Shown: positions 1 to 10,599, numbered from the stretch's first letter. The stretch is DNA of 64,000 nucleotides from Azolla caroliniana (GCA_043228905.1 JBHGNT010000004.1:8680001-8744000); one strand, 5' to 3'. Notes: a model not told the origin generated them from the letters alone. A program made the numbers and translations.

Positions 1-2067
1 TTCGGGTGTCTCGCATACGTGCACGTGGCGAAGGACCGGAGAGGAAAGCTAGATCCGAAGACCCGGCCATGCATATTCCTCGGTTACGGCGACGACGAGT
101 TCGGCTACCGAGTATGGGACCCGGTCGACAAGAAGATATTCAGGAGTCGAGATATCGTCTTTATGGAGGACAAGACACTCGCCGACTGGGAGTCGGAGAA
201 GAAGATGAAGAGCTCCAAGTCGACCGGTGAGGATAAACTCCACGAGGAGCAGTCCCGACCGGCAAGGGACCGGTTAGCACTCGAGGACCCGGCCGAAGAC
301 GGTGAAGAAACAGAACCGGCCGAAGAAGATGAAAATGATGCCGGAACCGGCCCCGATCCCGAAATGGATTCGGATGAAGAAGAAGAATCGGAAGAACCGG
401 TTACCGAAGCTCCGAAACGGAGATACCCTCAAAGAGAGAGAAGGGCCCCCCGGAGATTTCCGGAACCAGAGCACGTGTTGCTAACCGACGAGGGGGAGCC
501 GGAGAGCTTTGAGGAAGCAAAACATGACACCCAGAGCCGCAGGTGGTTGAGTGCCATGCAGGACGAGATGGATTCCCTGCATGAGAACCACACATATGAA
601 CTTGTGGAGTTGCCGAAAGGAAAGCGGGCACTTCGAAACAAGTGGGTGTTCAAGCTGAAACCGGGAGATGCCGGAAACCCCCCGAGATACAAAGCCAGGA
701 TCGTGGTGAAGGGGTTTCAGCAGAAGAAGGGCGTCGACTTCGACGAGATATTTGCCCCGGTAGTGAAGATGACCTCCATCCGGACGGTGCTGAGCATAGC
801 GGCAAGCATGGACCTCGAGGTAGAACAGATGGACCTGAAGACGGCATTCCTTCACGGCGACCTCGATGAAGAGATCTACATGCAGCAACCGGAAGGATTC
901 GAGAAGAAAGGGAAGGAGCACCTGGTATGCCGGTTGAAGAAGAGCCTTTACGGACTGAAGCAGGCTCCCCGGCAATGGTACCGGAAGTTCGACTCCTTCA
1001 TGACCGACGAAGGGTACCTCAAAACGCAGTCCGATCACTGCGTGTTTGTGAAGAAGTTCGAAGGAGGAGACTTTCTAATACTCCTCCTGTACGTGGACGA
1101 CATGTTGATCGTCGGACGGGACCAGGTCAAGATCCGGATGCTGAAGAAGGCTCTTCACCGAACCTTCTCAATGAAGGACCTGGGTCCGGCGAGACAAATA
1201 CTAGGGATGCACATCATCCGGGACCGGAGCAAGAAGCAGTTGTGGCTTTCACAGGAGAAGTACGTGACGAAGGTGCTTCACCGGTTCAACATGTCGGAAG
1301 CAAGACCGGTCGGATCGACCCTCCCGACAAACTGCAAGCTGTCCAGCAAGCAAAGCCCCAAGACAAAGGCTGAAAAGGAGGATATGATGAAAGTGCCGTA
1401 TGCCTCAGCCGTCGGGAGCTTGATGTACGCCATGGTGTGTACGAGACCGGACATCGGACATGCAGTCGGAGTGGTGAGCCGGTACATGAGCAATCCCGGC
1501 AAAGAGCATTGGAACGCGGCCAAGTGGATACTCCGATACCTGAAGGGCACGGCAAACGTGTGCCTCCGATTCGGCTCCGGTAAGCCCGAACTCGACGGCT
1601 TCACCGATTCGGATATGTCAGCTGATGCAGATACCAGCCGGTCCACATCAGGGTATGTGATGACGTATGCAGGGGGAGCTGTTTCATGGCAGTCGAGGCT
1701 GCAGAAGACGGTTGCGCTGTCAACCACGGAGGCGGAGTACATGGCGGCTGTTGAAGCCGGCAAGGAAATAATATGGATAAAGGACTTCATTAGAGAGCTC
1801 GGTATCCGACAGGAGGAGTACCGACTCTACTGCGACAGTCAGAGTGCAATCCACCTTGCGAAGAACGCGGCCTATCACTCCCGGACGAAGCACATCCAGC
1901 GAAGATATCACTGGATCCGGGAAAGGATAGAAGACAAGGAGTTCGTGCTGACGAAGATCCACACGGACGAGAACGGGTCGGATATGCTGACCAAGGTCCT
2001 CACACCCGACAAGCTGGAAGCATGCCGGAAGAGGATCGGATTGGAGAGACATCCCATGCCGAAGTGA
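1..2067 (+). CDS. Copia A pol, C-terminal part (integrase end, RT, RNase H), 5' cut by window edge
   Basis: The frame is open from base 1 to the TGA at 2065-2067 with no internal stop. It begins in the integrase C-terminal region (FGCLAYVHVAKD), passes an acidic Glu/Asp/Pro-rich linker, then a Ty1/copia reverse transcriptase (NKWVFKLKP, FAPVVKMTSIR, KTAFLHGDLDEEIYM, LYGLKQAPRQWY, catalytic LYVDDMLIVG near 1089-1118) and an RNase H (STTEAEYMAA, YCDSQSAIHLAKN, TKHIQRRYHWIRE). The stop overlaps the polypurine tract next to the 3' LTR, as in other copia elements. It is about 90% similar by eye to the pol of copia B and is the only copy of this family here with an undamaged RT-RNase H frame. The 5' half lies outside the window, so autonomy cannot be judged. 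Confidence 0.93.
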   Translation, partial: FGCLAYVHVAKDRRGKLDPKTRPCIFLGYGDDEFGYRVWDPVDKKIFRSRDIVFMEDKTLADWESEKKMKSSKSTGEDKLHEEQSRPARDRLALEDPAEDGEETEPAEEDENDAGTGPDPEMDSDEEEESEEPVTEAPKRRYPQRERRAPRRFPEPEHVLLTDEGEPESFEEAKHDTQSRRWLSAMQDEMDSLHENHTYELVELPKGKRALRNKWVFKLKPGDAGNPPRYKARIVVKGFQQKKGVDFDEIFAPVVKMTSIRTVLSIAASMDLEVEQMDLKTAFLHGDLDEEIYMQQPEGFEKKGKEHLVCRLKKSLYGLKQAPRQWYRKFDSFMTDEGYLKTQSDHCVFVKKFEGGDFLILLLYVDDMLIVGRDQVKIRMLKKALHRTFSMKDLGPARQILGMHIIRDRSKKQLWLSQEKYVTKVLHRFNMSEARPVGSTLPTNCKLSSKQSPKTKAEKEDMMKVPYASAVGSLMYAMVCTRPDIGHAVGVVSRYMSNPGKEHWNAAKWILRYLKGTANVCLRFGSGKPELDGFTDSDMSADADTSRSTSGYVMTYAGGAVSWQSRLQKTVALSTTEAEYMAAVEAGKEIIWIKDFIRELGIRQEEYRLYCDSQSAIHLAKNAAYHSRTKHIQRRYHWIRERIEDKEFVLTKIHTDENGSDMLTKVLTPDKLEACRKRIGLERHPMPK

Positions 2068-2075
2068 AGGGGGAG
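2066..2075 (+). promoter_or_regulatory. Polypurine tract of copia A
   Basis: GAAGGGGGAG just upstream of the 3' LTR. It would prime plus-strand DNA synthesis. It overlaps the pol stop codon; the same arrangement is seen at 8694-8703 in copia B. Confidence 0.8.
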
Positions 2076-2077
2076 TT

Positions 2078-2713
2078 TGTTGGGATTACGGTCCCTTCGC
2101 ATGGGATGGTCGGATATCGGAGATGAATGCCGACAAGCCTGGTTTCGGTTTCGGATCCGGATGACGAAGACCCCGGTTTCGGTACCGGATGACGAAGACC
2201 CCGGTTTCGGTACCGGATGACGAATGTACCCGGAGAGCGATCCGGATGCAGGGACATATCCGTGAATATGTTCACTATGGGCCCCTGAGGCTACAGTTGT
2301 AAATAGCCCAAAGTCATATAAGTATAAATATGACTTAGGGCAAATAGTTTAGTTGTTGCTTCTCATTTTTCTGTTTTTCCACTTAAGAGGAGTGAAGTGT
2401 AAGCAGCCGTGAGAGAGAGAGAGATAGAGCGCGAGAGAGGAAGAGGTAGACGCCTCTGTGTATTTCCGCCGCCTGTGGCGAGGACAGCGAGCTCAAGGTC
2501 GTCGCCTTGCAGCTCGCCATTGTATACTTCTCTGTATAGTGTTGGTTTGGAGTCTTGTACTCCCGTGGTTTTTCCCGTATAGGGTTTTCCACGTTAATCC
2601 CTGTGTACTCGCGTTTTGTTTCTCTTTGTGGTTCCTATTTTCTGCTCCATCGATTCGCGCTTACTCGGTTGTGGCCGAGCGGTGAAGGTGAATAGAAGCG
2701 TCTATTCCTTACA
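2078..2713 (+). repeat. 3' LTR of copia A
   Basis: The 636-bp LTR starts TGTTGGGATTACGG directly after the polypurine tract and ends TTCCTTACA. It holds the family's U3 CCGG-rich repeats (shortened here), the near-palindromic TATA block around 2311-2339 (AGTCATAT...AATATGACTT), a GA-rich tract and a late GTTGTGGCCGAGCG motif. The base after it continues minus-strand gypsy A (compare 2714-2745 with 61675-61706), so copia A inserted into that gypsy element. The 5' LTR and the left target duplication are outside the window. Confidence 0.85.
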
Positions 2714-3940
2714 CGTCTCCGTTGTCGCTCGTACCCAATGAGGTCGAGTGTAGTGGCTGTCCACCATATCTTCATCGATTTCGTCTCTTGCCATCGTTAT
2801 GGCATTCGTTTTTGCTTTTTGCGGCTTCTCTTCTTCCTCGTCCGATTGTTGTCTCTTTCTCTTTACAAGGTCCACGATCGTGTCATGGAACTCCTTCTTC
2901 GTAATGCCAAGCAATTCCCTCAAGGACAAAGTTACGTGGCTATCAAGAACTCGTTCTTCGAGAATCTTCTTTAGGTCCGTCGTCTGCTCTATGTCCGACC
3001 TTAGCTTATAGGTAGGTATGGTCCTTGTCCTCCGAGCGGAGTCTTCGACACCAACCTTCACGGGCCGAACCGTTTCTTCAACTCGTATGCTCGGCTCCCC
3101 TTTTCGGCTTGATTCTCGTTCCTCCGTTTGTAAAGGTCGACTCGTCTCCGCATCGTCCTTCTTTTTCGCGTTCCTTGTTTCATGTCTTTTTGATGGCCCT
3201 TGCTCTTCTATTCTCTTTCTCTTTTCTTCGACGAACACCTCGTGGTTGTCGCACATCACCTCTGCGAGTATGGTGTTGTCGTCCACCGGATCCGACCACC
3301 CGGTTATGCTTTGCACGCTTCGGTCAGCAAGCTCTACCTCGTTCGATGTGATTTTTCCCTTCTTCTCATATTCGAGAACGGAAGTCCAAAACTTTGCTCC
3401 CGCTCTAGCAGCTTCAGTCTTGTCTTTCCCGACTCTTATTCCGGCCGACGCAGCATAGTGCATCGCATCCACATGAGTCGCATCGGCATCCTCCATAGAT
3501 CTCTTCATTCCTCCTCTTCCGAAATTCACCCGTAGGGGTCTTCTAGTCTCACTTGAGCAGATCATGTTGTCCTCTATGTATACGATATTTTGTCGAATCG
3601 CCTCTCGAAGGCTCGCACAATCCCTTCTCATGTGGTCCATGCTATCGCACCACACGCATCTAAAGGGTTCTTTTCCTTTAGGGCCCCGATGATTCATGTT
3701 GGATAGAGTGACCTTCTCGAACTTCTTCGCTAGCTCTTCAATGATGTCGTCATCAATCTTCTTTTCTTCCACGTTACTTTGTCTTGGCGGCTCAGCTACT
3801 TTCAACGGTCTTGCTTTCTCCGTGGTAGTCGGTCCCGTCAAGTCGGTGTCATCAACCCATTGGCGACGCTTGTCGAGCCTATTGCATGCCCGCTTCACCG
3901 CGATCTAGTCCGCTACGAGCCCATTTGCTTGGGTATCATT
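2714..3940 (-). pseudogene. Gypsy A, gag C-terminal half and start of protease region
   Basis: On the minus strand this reads as the gag/protease junction of a Ty3/gypsy element closely related to gypsy D. A zinc knuckle with the spacing CVWCDSMDHMRRDC, a basic and acidic linker, and a stretch LRSDIEQTTDL...LRELLGI match the gypsy D frame at 61900-62600. A TAG near 3905 replaces the Trp codon of the ADWVAVK motif seen in gypsy D, so the frame is broken there. The left end is cut by copia A and the right end by copia B; the N-terminal gag half resumes at 9369. Everything downstream of the protease start is absent from the window. Confidence 0.82.
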
Positions 3941-4603
3941 TGTTGGAAGACAGGTCCCTCCGGATGGGGAGAACCCGACTTCGGAGAGTCGGATGGTGTA
4001 GGCCCGGTATGAACCGGATGGGGAGAACCCGACTTCGGAGAGTCGGATGGTGTAGGCCCGGTATGAACTGGATGAGGAGTACCGGACTGCAGAGAGTCGG
4101 ATGGTGTAGGCCCGGTATGAACCGGATGAGGAGTACCCGACTACGGAGAGCCGGATGGAGCCCATCGAGGCTACATTGGTAAATAGCCGAAAAGTCATAT
4201 TAGTATAAATATGACTTAGGGCAAACTTATGTTTTTTTGAGTAGTCGTTGTTGTTTCTGTTATTATTCTTCGTTGTTGGTGCAAGAAGAAATTAGAGCGC
4301 GTAACTGTATAGAGAGAGAGAGAGACGAGGTCGTTGCCTCTGTTGTAACCGCCGCCTGTGGCGAAGATCTGAGAGCACGAGGTCGTTGACTCGGTGATCT
4401 CACTGTTGTATATTTCTACATAGTGACAGTTTGCAGCTTGTGGGCTGCCGTGGTTTTTCCCCTATTTTGGGGTTTTCCACGTATACCTCCTGTGTACCAT
4501 TTCTCCTCTTTTGTGTCGCGTTTCATTACCTGTTTTTTCTGTGTATGAAAAGAATCTTAGTTGTGGCCGAGCGTCGGACATAAGGAACGTCGAGTTCTCG
4601 ACA
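3941..4603 (+). repeat. 5' LTR of copia B
   Basis: Starts TGTTGGAAGACAGG and ends TTCTCGACA. U3 has about four 54-bp CCGG-rich tandem units (3963-4160). A TATA block (TATAAATATGACTT) at 4204-4217 sits in a near palindrome, followed by a GA tract at 4310-4324. Confidence 0.92.
4192..4217 (+). promoter_or_regulatory. Palindromic TATA block in the copia B 5' LTR
   Basis: AAGTCATAT (4192-4200) is mirrored by ATATGACTT (4209-4217) around TAGTATAA, so the putative TATA element TATAAATA lies in a 9-bp inverted repeat. The same block recurs in the other LTRs of the family (near 8957, 31689 and, on the minus strand, 47260). Promoter use is inferred from position only. Confidence 0.6.
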
Positions 4604-4605
4604 AG

Positions 4606-4617
4606 TGGTATCAGAGC
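4606..4617 (+). promoter_or_regulatory. Primer-binding site of copia B (initiator tRNA-Met)
   Basis: TGGTATCAGAGC lies 2 nt after the 5' LTR and matches the 3' end of plant initiator tRNA-Met, the usual primer of plant copia elements. Confidence 0.9.
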
Positions 4618-4633
4618 GAGGTTGACACAGAAA

Positions 4634-5746
4634 ATGGACGAATCGTTTGGCGGCATGTTCAAGCTCACCGGCTCCAACTATTCAGTGTGGAAGTCGAAGA
4701 TGAGGGACATGCTCGTGGTTAAAGACCTCTGGCTGCCGGTTCAGTTCGGGGACAAGAGACCGGACAAAATCGACGCCGTGATATGGGAGGTGATGCACAT
4801 GAAGACAACGGCGTACATACGGTGCTTCATGGACATGAGCCTGTACAACAACTTCAATGAAGAGAGCAAGGCTCATGAGCTCTGGGAGAAGATCGGCATG
4901 ATGTTCCAGAACAAAAATGCTGTCAATCAGGCGTCGGTATTCCGGAAGCTTGTAAGACTCCGGTACCAAGATGGCTCCAGCATGGCGGAGCATATGAATG
5001 CCTTCCAGGGGCTGATTCACCAGGCAACTTCATTGGAAGTACCTCTTGCCGATGAAGTCCTAGCGCTACTCCTGCTCGGTTCTCTCCCGGATAGCTGGGA
5101 GACGTTGGTTGTTACTTTGGGCAACGCCGGGCCGGAAGGAAAACGGTTATCCCTGGCAAGAGTAAAGTCGAACTTGCTAGATGAGGAGGCTCGTCGGAAA
5201 GACAAAGATACGAGCTCCGACTCCAAAGCGCTCCTTACCAAATCGGAACGCGGAAGACATAGAAACTGTAGTCCCCAAAACCGAGAGAAGTCGGGGACAC
5301 GATCAAAGTCAAGGGGGAGGCCTACTTGCTTCTATTGCGGCAAGCCGGGACACTTCCAAAAGAACTGTCGGCATTTCCGTAAAGACAAGGAAACCGACGG
5401 TACCGATTCGAAGCAAACCCCGAACCGGAACGTTACAGACCGGAACGGTAAAGACCGGAGGGGGCCGGACCGGAAGGCAACGACGGCAATTGCGGCAAGT
5501 GAAGAGGAGTTGATGCTCATCACCGAGGAGAGTGAGATAAACCATGCCGGCGATGAGATGACCTGGGTGGTAGATTCCGGAGCGTTGTTCCACCTTACCC
5601 CGGACCGGAAATGCTTCTCATCCTACTCATCCGGTGATCACGGCTGTGTCCGGATGGGGAATGAAGGAACATGCCGAATTGTCGGCATAGGAGACGTGTG
5701 GCTGACAACACCAACCGGATGCAAGTTGCTGTTGAAAGATGTCTGA
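4634..5746 (+). CDS. Copia B gag and protease
   Basis: The ATG at 4634, 17 nt after the primer-binding site, starts MDESFGGMFKLTGSNYSVW, a typical copia gag N-terminus. The UBN2-type gag domain covers roughly residues 1-180, a basic Ser/Arg stretch follows, then a CCHC zinc knuckle CFYCGKPGHFQKNC near residue 235, and the protease active site WVVDSGALFHLT near residue 315. The frame ends at a TGA (5744-5746) exactly where an Arg (CGA) codon would continue into integrase (HVPEVRLNLISAGRL). The downstream frame is the same, so a single base separates gag-PR from pol. Copia C has the identical TGA. Confidence 0.85.
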   Translation: MDESFGGMFKLTGSNYSVWKSKMRDMLVVKDLWLPVQFGDKRPDKIDAVIWEVMHMKTTAYIRCFMDMSLYNNFNEESKAHELWEKIGMMFQNKNAVNQASVFRKLVRLRYQDGSSMAEHMNAFQGLIHQATSLEVPLADEVLALLLLGSLPDSWETLVVTLGNAGPEGKRLSLARVKSNLLDEEARRKDKDTSSDSKALLTKSERGRHRNCSPQNREKSGTRSKSRGRPTCFYCGKPGHFQKNCRHFRKDKETDGTDSKQTPNRNVTDRNGKDRRGPDRKATTAIAASEEELMLITEESEINHAGDEMTWVVDSGALFHLTPDRKCFSSYSSGDHGCVRMGNEGTCRIVGIGDVWLTTPTGCKLLLKDV

Positions 5747-8695
5747 CACGTTCCGGAAGTTCGTCTGAACCTGATATCAGCCGGTCGGCTAGATGATGAA
5801 GGCTACACGGGTAGCATCCGGAACGGTGTCATGAAGTTCAGCAAAGGGAGCCTGATTGTGGCTCGGGCCTGGAAGGTAAACACATTGTACCTGATGAATG
5901 CCCAGTTATGTCCGGAAGAAGTGAACGTGGCTTCCGACACTGCCGGTGAGCTGTGGCACAAGAGGCTATGTCACATGAGTGAGAAGGGGATGAAGAGGCC
6001 TGGAGACGACAACCTCATTCCAGTGAAGAACGTGCACTTAGAGAAGTGCACTGATTGTCTGGCCGGTAAGCAGAACCGGACCTCCTTCCGACCAAGGCCA
6101 CCGATGAGACGTAATGCACCACTGGAGTTGGTGCATACGGATGTTTGTCAAGTAGACACGAAGTCACATGCCGGAGCGCAGTACTTCGTGACGTTCATAG
6201 ATGACCACAGCCGGAAGCTGTGGGCCACACCGCTGAAGACGAAGGATCAAGTGTTATCCGTTTTCAAAGAGCTCCACGCGAGAGTGGAAAGAGAAACCGG
6301 CCGGAAGCTGAAGGCGGTTCGAGCAGATAACGGAGGTGAGTACCGGGGGCAGTTCGAGGAGTACTGCCGCTCGAAGGGAATCCGGCTCGAATTTACCGTG
6401 CCGAAGACGCCGGAGCTAAACGGACTGGCCGAGAGGATGAACCGGACCATAATGGAGAGGGTCCGGAGTATGCTAGCGCATGCAAAACTACCCAAGAAGT
6501 TTTGGGCTGAGGCACTGTCGACGGCAACATATGTGATAAATAGATCACCCTTAGTACCCCTGGACGGAGACACGCCACAGAGAGTATGGACCGGTAAGGA
6601 AGTGTCCTACCGGCATCTAAGGGTGTTCGGGTGTCTCGCGTACGTGCATGTAGCAAAGGACTGGAGAGGAAAGCTAGATCCAAAGACCCGGCCATGCATA
6701 TTCCTCGGTTACGGTGACGATGAGTTCGGCTACCGAGTGTGGGACCCGGTCGACAAGAAGATATTCCGGAGTCGAGATATTATCTTCCTGGAGGACAAGA
6801 CGCTCGCCGACTGGGAGTCGGAGAAGAAGATAGTGAACTCCGAGTCGACCGGTAAGGATAGACTCTACAATGAGCAGACCCAACCGGCAAGAGACCGGTT
6901 AGCACTCGAGGAACCAGCCGGTTACGGTGAGGATACCGAACCGGCAGAAGAAGAAGTAGAGGAAGCTGAGACTGGAACCGGTCAAGATACCGAATCGGAT
7001 TCGGATGAAGAGCAAATGGAGGAACCGATTACCGAAGCCCGAAGACGTAGATATCCTCTCAGAGAGAGAAGGGCGCCCCGGAGATTTCCGGATGTAGAGC
7101 ATGTCCTGCTAACCGATGAGGGGGAGCCGGAAAGCCTCGAAGAAGCGAAGGAAGACACCCACAGCCGATAATGGTTAAGTGCCATGCAAGATGAGATGGA
7201 TTCCCTGCATGAGAACCATACGTACGAATTGGTGGAGCTGCCGAAAGAAAAGCGGGCACTCCGAAACAAGTGGGTGTTCAAGTTGAAACCGGGAGATGCC
7301 GGCAACCCCCCGAGATACAAAGCCAGGATCGTGGTGAAGGGGTTCCAGCAGAAGAAGGGCGTGGACTTCGACGAAATATTCGCCCCGGTAGTAAAGATGA
7401 CCTCCATCCGGACGATGCTGAGTATAGCAGCAAGCATGGATCTCGAGGTAGAGCAGTTGGACGTGAAGACGGCATTCCTCCATGGCGACCTTGAAGAGGA
7501 AATCTACATGCAGCAACCGGAAGGATTTGTGGAGAAAGGGAAGGAGCACCTGGTATGCCGATTGAAGAAGAGCCTGTACGGACTGAAGCAGGCTACCCGG
7601 CAATGGTATCGGAAGTTCGACTCCTTCATGACCGATCAAGGGTACCACAAGACGCAGGCCGATCACTGCGTGTTTGTGAAGAAGTTCGAAGGAGGGGACT
7701 TCCTGATACTCCTCCTGTACGTGGATGACATGTTGATCGTCGGACGAGACAAAGGCAAAATACGGATGCTGAAGAAGGCTCTCAACCGGACCTTCTCAAT
7801 GAAAGACCTGGGTCCGGCAAGACAGATGTTGGGGATGCACATCATTCGGGACCGGTCAGTGAAGCAACTATAGCTGTCACAGGAGAAGTATGTGACAAAG
7901 GTGCTTCACCGGTTCAACATGTCAGATGTAAAACCGGTCGGATCGACACTTCCGGCAAACTGCAAGTTGTCCGGCAAGCAAAGCCCGAAGACAAAGGGAG
8001 AGAAGGCAGATATGATGAAGATTCCATATGCCTCTGCCGTCGGGAGCTTGATGTACGCCATGGTTTGTACCCGATCGGACATTGGATATGCAGTCGGAGT
8101 GGTGAGCCGGTTCATGAGTAATCCCGGCAAGGAGCATTGGAACGCGGTCAAATGGATAGTCCGGTATTTGAAGGGCACTTCAAATATGTGTCTCCGATTC
8201 GGCACCGGAAAACCTCAACTGGACGGTTTCACCGATTCGGACATGTCGGCTGATGTGGATACCAGCCGGTCTACATCCGGGTATGTGATGACATATGCAG
8301 GGGGAGCTGTCTCATGGCAGTCGAGGCTGCAGAAGACGGTTGCATTGTGAACCACAGAGGCGGAGTACATGGCGGCTGTGGAAGCCGGCAAGGAAATATT
8401 ATGGATGAAGGACTTCATCGGGGAGCTCGGTATCCGGCAAGAGGAATACCGACTCTACTGCGACAGTCAAAGTGCCATCCACCTTGCTAAGAATGCGGCC
8501 TACCATTCCCGGACGAAGCATATCCAGCGGAGGTATCACTGGATCCGGGAAAGGGTAGATGACCAGGAGTTTGCATTGGTGAAGATCCACACGGCCGAGA
8601 ATGGGTCAGATATGCTGACCAAAGTGCTGACACCCGACAAGCTGGACGCATGCCGGAAGAGGATCGGGCTGGAAAGACACCCCATGCCGGAGTGA
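5747..8695 (+). pseudogene. Copia B pol: integrase, RT, RNase H with three further stops
   Basis: In the gag frame this continues with the GAG-pre-integrase zinc region (WHKRLCHMSEKG, CTDCLAGKQ), the integrase core (HTDVCQVD, FVTFIDDHSRKLW, RADNGGEY, ELNGLAERMNRTI), an acidic linker, RT (LYVDDMLIVG at 7717-7746) and RNase H (TTEAEYMAA, YCDSQSAIHLAKN). In-frame stops fall at 7169-7171 (after DTHSR), 7871-7873 (after VKQL) and 8348-8350 (after TVAL). Copia A is open at the last positions, so these are lesions. The final stop at 8693-8695 overlaps the polypurine tract. Confidence 0.88.
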
Positions 8696-8703
8696 AGGGG
8701 GAG
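8694..8703 (+). promoter_or_regulatory. Polypurine tract of copia B
   Basis: GAAGGGGGAG two bases before the 3' LTR; the expected plus-strand primer. Confidence 0.8.
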
Positions 8704-8705
8704 TT

Positions 8706-9368
8706 TGTTGGAAGACAGGTCCCTCCGGATGGGGAGAACCCGACTTCGGAGAGTCGGATGGTGTAGGCCCGGTATGAACCGGATGGGGAGAACCCGACTT
8801 CGGAGAGTCGGATGGTGTAGGCCTGGTATGAACCGGATGAGGAGTACCCGACTGCGGAGAGTCGGATGGTGTAGGCCCGGTATGAACCGGATGAGGAGTA
8901 CCCGACTACGGAGAGCCGGATGGAGCCCATCGAGGCTACATTGGTAAATAGCCGAAAAGTCATATTAGTATAAATATGACTTAGGGCAAACTTATTTTTT
9001 TTTGAGTAGTCGTTGTTGTTTCTGTTATTATTCTTCGTTGTTGGTGCAAGAAGAAATTAGAGCGCGTAACTGTATAGAGAGAGAGAGAGACGAGGTCGTT
9101 GCCTCTGTTGTAACCGCCGCCTGTGGCGAAGATCTGAGAGCACGAGGTCGTTGACTCGGTGATCTCATTGTTGTATATTTCTGCATAGTGACAGTTTGCA
9201 GCTTGTGGGCTGCCGTGGTTTTTCCCCTATTTTGGGGTTTTCCACGTATACCTCCTGTGTACCATTTCTCCTCTTTTGTGTCGCGTTTCATTACCTGTTT
9301 TTTCTGTCTATGAAAAGAATCTTGGTTGTGGCCGAGCGTCGGACATAAGGAACGTCGAGTTCTCAACA
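8706..9368 (+). repeat. 3' LTR of copia B
   Basis: Same length as the 5' LTR, ending TTCTCAACA. Differences seen by eye include single substitutions in the tandem units, a T-run change near 8994 and one in the last ten bases. Confidence 0.92.
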
Positions 9369-9922
9369 TCATCTTCGAGAAGAGTCCCCAACTCCCGTCT
9401 ATCCTTTATGTCCACGGCCTTCAAGAAGTACAAAGTCTTGTCCTCTTCAAGCAACACTTGGTCCGTAGTGGGGAGACGACTAAACATCTGGTCGAATTCG
9501 TCGTACACCCTCGAGACGCTCATCTTCTTATTGTTCTTCTCTATCCACTTCATCAGGGCATGTCGAGTCATCCTCGTTGAGTCTTCAGTCACGAACTCCG
9601 CTAGTATCGTTTTCTCGAACTCGGACCATGTTGTCTTACCTTCTTGAAGCTCGATGACGCGTCTTTGGATGTTGTTGGCGACAACTCTCTTGAAGCTTGC
9701 GATTTGATGTGCCTCGGACACGTCCCTTTGATTCATCTCCCTCTTATATGCATCAAGGAACTTCGTAACATTCCTTCCATCGAATTGGCCCTCGAGCTCT
9801 ACGACACGATCGACAGCCTTCTCCACGCTCGCGTCGTTGTCCCGAGATCTCATCATTTGCTCGACGATTAGCATCATCCTTTCGAGCTCTCCTGCTTGGT
9901 TGCTTGAGGTCGCCATCTCCAA
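9369..9922 (-). pseudogene. Gypsy A, gag N-terminal half
   Basis: On the minus strand the ATG at 9920-9922 (or 9914-9916) starts a gag whose body matches gypsy D gag motif by motif: VDRVVELEGQF, FLDAYKREMNQRDV, FKRVVANNIQRRV, MTRHALMKWIEKN, LYFLKAVDIKDRRELGTLLED. Copia B cuts it at 9368; the C-terminal half continues at 3940. Together with 2714-3940 this is one gag interrupted by a 5.4-kb insertion. Role if intact: capsid of a Ty3/gypsy element. Confidence 0.88.
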
Positions 9923-9961
9923 GTATTAATCTCGACTTGATCGTTCCTACCGCCTCTTTCA

Positions 9962-9975
9962 CGTCGGGTTCACCA
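9962..9975 (-). promoter_or_regulatory. Primer-binding site of gypsy A (tRNA-Trp-like)
   Basis: On the minus strand this reads TGGTGAACCCGACG, between the LTR end (9984) and the gag ATG. The identical motif occurs in gypsy E (54425-54438) and gypsy D (63457-63470). It appears complementary to the 3' end of plant tRNA-Trp from memory of that tRNA; the assignment needs a tRNA alignment. Confidence 0.7.
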
Positions 9976-9983
9976 CTTAATTA

Positions 9984-10235
9984 TGTCGTGAAGATCCGTC
10001 ACTACGCGCGGATCGTGAGGCGGAACCGTCGGGGTTCTGGACCAGAAGGATTTAGAGTCGATACAAGCTTTGGCGAGAAAGTACTTAAAATTGATCGGGT
10101 AATCTCAACTTCTCTCTTTCCCAATCTATCTTAAGTACTTTCTCGCCAAAGCTTGTATCGACTCTAAATCCTTCTGGTCCAGAACCCCGACGGTTCCGCC
10201 TCACGATCCGTGCGTAGTGACGGATCTTCACGACA
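9984..10235. repeat. 105-bp inverted repeat made of two gypsy LTR ends
   Basis: 9984-10088 and 10131-10235 are reverse complements over 105 bp with one mismatch seen, around a 42-bp spacer. The left arm starts TGTCGTGAAGATCC next to the gypsy A primer site, so it is the end of the gypsy A 5' LTR; the right arm is the same LTR end facing the other way. The rest of both LTRs is missing. The next element starts right after the right arm. Confidence 0.9.
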
Positions 10236-10583
10236 GCGTAAGATTAATTATATTAAGCATAGGACAGTAACCAAATAAACACTAACCAATACTTAAAACA
10301 ACATCGCTTCTATTAATTATCCATCCCTGATTACATTCTTGCCGGGTCCTCTTATAGGTCTCCAGTTGAGTTACAAACCGGTGCCAACCGGCAACCGGCA
10401 ACGATCCGGTCCGGATCCAAATCGGCATACCGATTCTGGGTCCGTCCACTCGCTTCTCAAAATAACATAATATTTATCTTCTCAAAATAACATAATATTT
10501 ATTAATAACAACTCCCTATCCTTAATTAAATACCCCTTTCACATTCAGGACTCTCAACGGCCCTTTGGTCTTGCCGGCCAACA
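10236..10583 (-). repeat. Left LTR of the non-autonomous element
   Basis: Matches 13573-13896 over its length, with a duplicated 23-bp block (CTTCTCAAAATAACATAATATTTAT, twice) around 10453-10501 that the other copy has once. Confidence 0.75.
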
Positions 10584-10599
10584 CATGGCACGCCCGTGG

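Larger units (their letters stand above)
3941..9368 (+). mobile_element. Copia B, complete LTR retrotransposon with broken coding region
   Basis: Both LTRs are 663 bp (3941-4603, 8706-9368) with TG...CA ends. The 5-bp flanks tcatt (3936-3940) and tcatc (9369-9373) differ at one base; gypsy D-type sequence supports tcatc as the original. About ten differences between the LTRs by eye imply a fairly recent insertion. Inside are an initiator tRNA-Met primer site, gag, protease, integrase, RT, RNase H and a polypurine tract in copia order. Four in-frame stops make it non-autonomous now. It sits in the gag gene of minus-strand gypsy A. Confidence 0.93.

Noticed and set aside
3963-4180. Long open frames on both strands across the CCGG-rich LTR repeats (also 8705-8950, 31155-31694)
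   Set aside because: They arise from a 54-bp repeat unit divisible by three and free of stops; no start context or domain.
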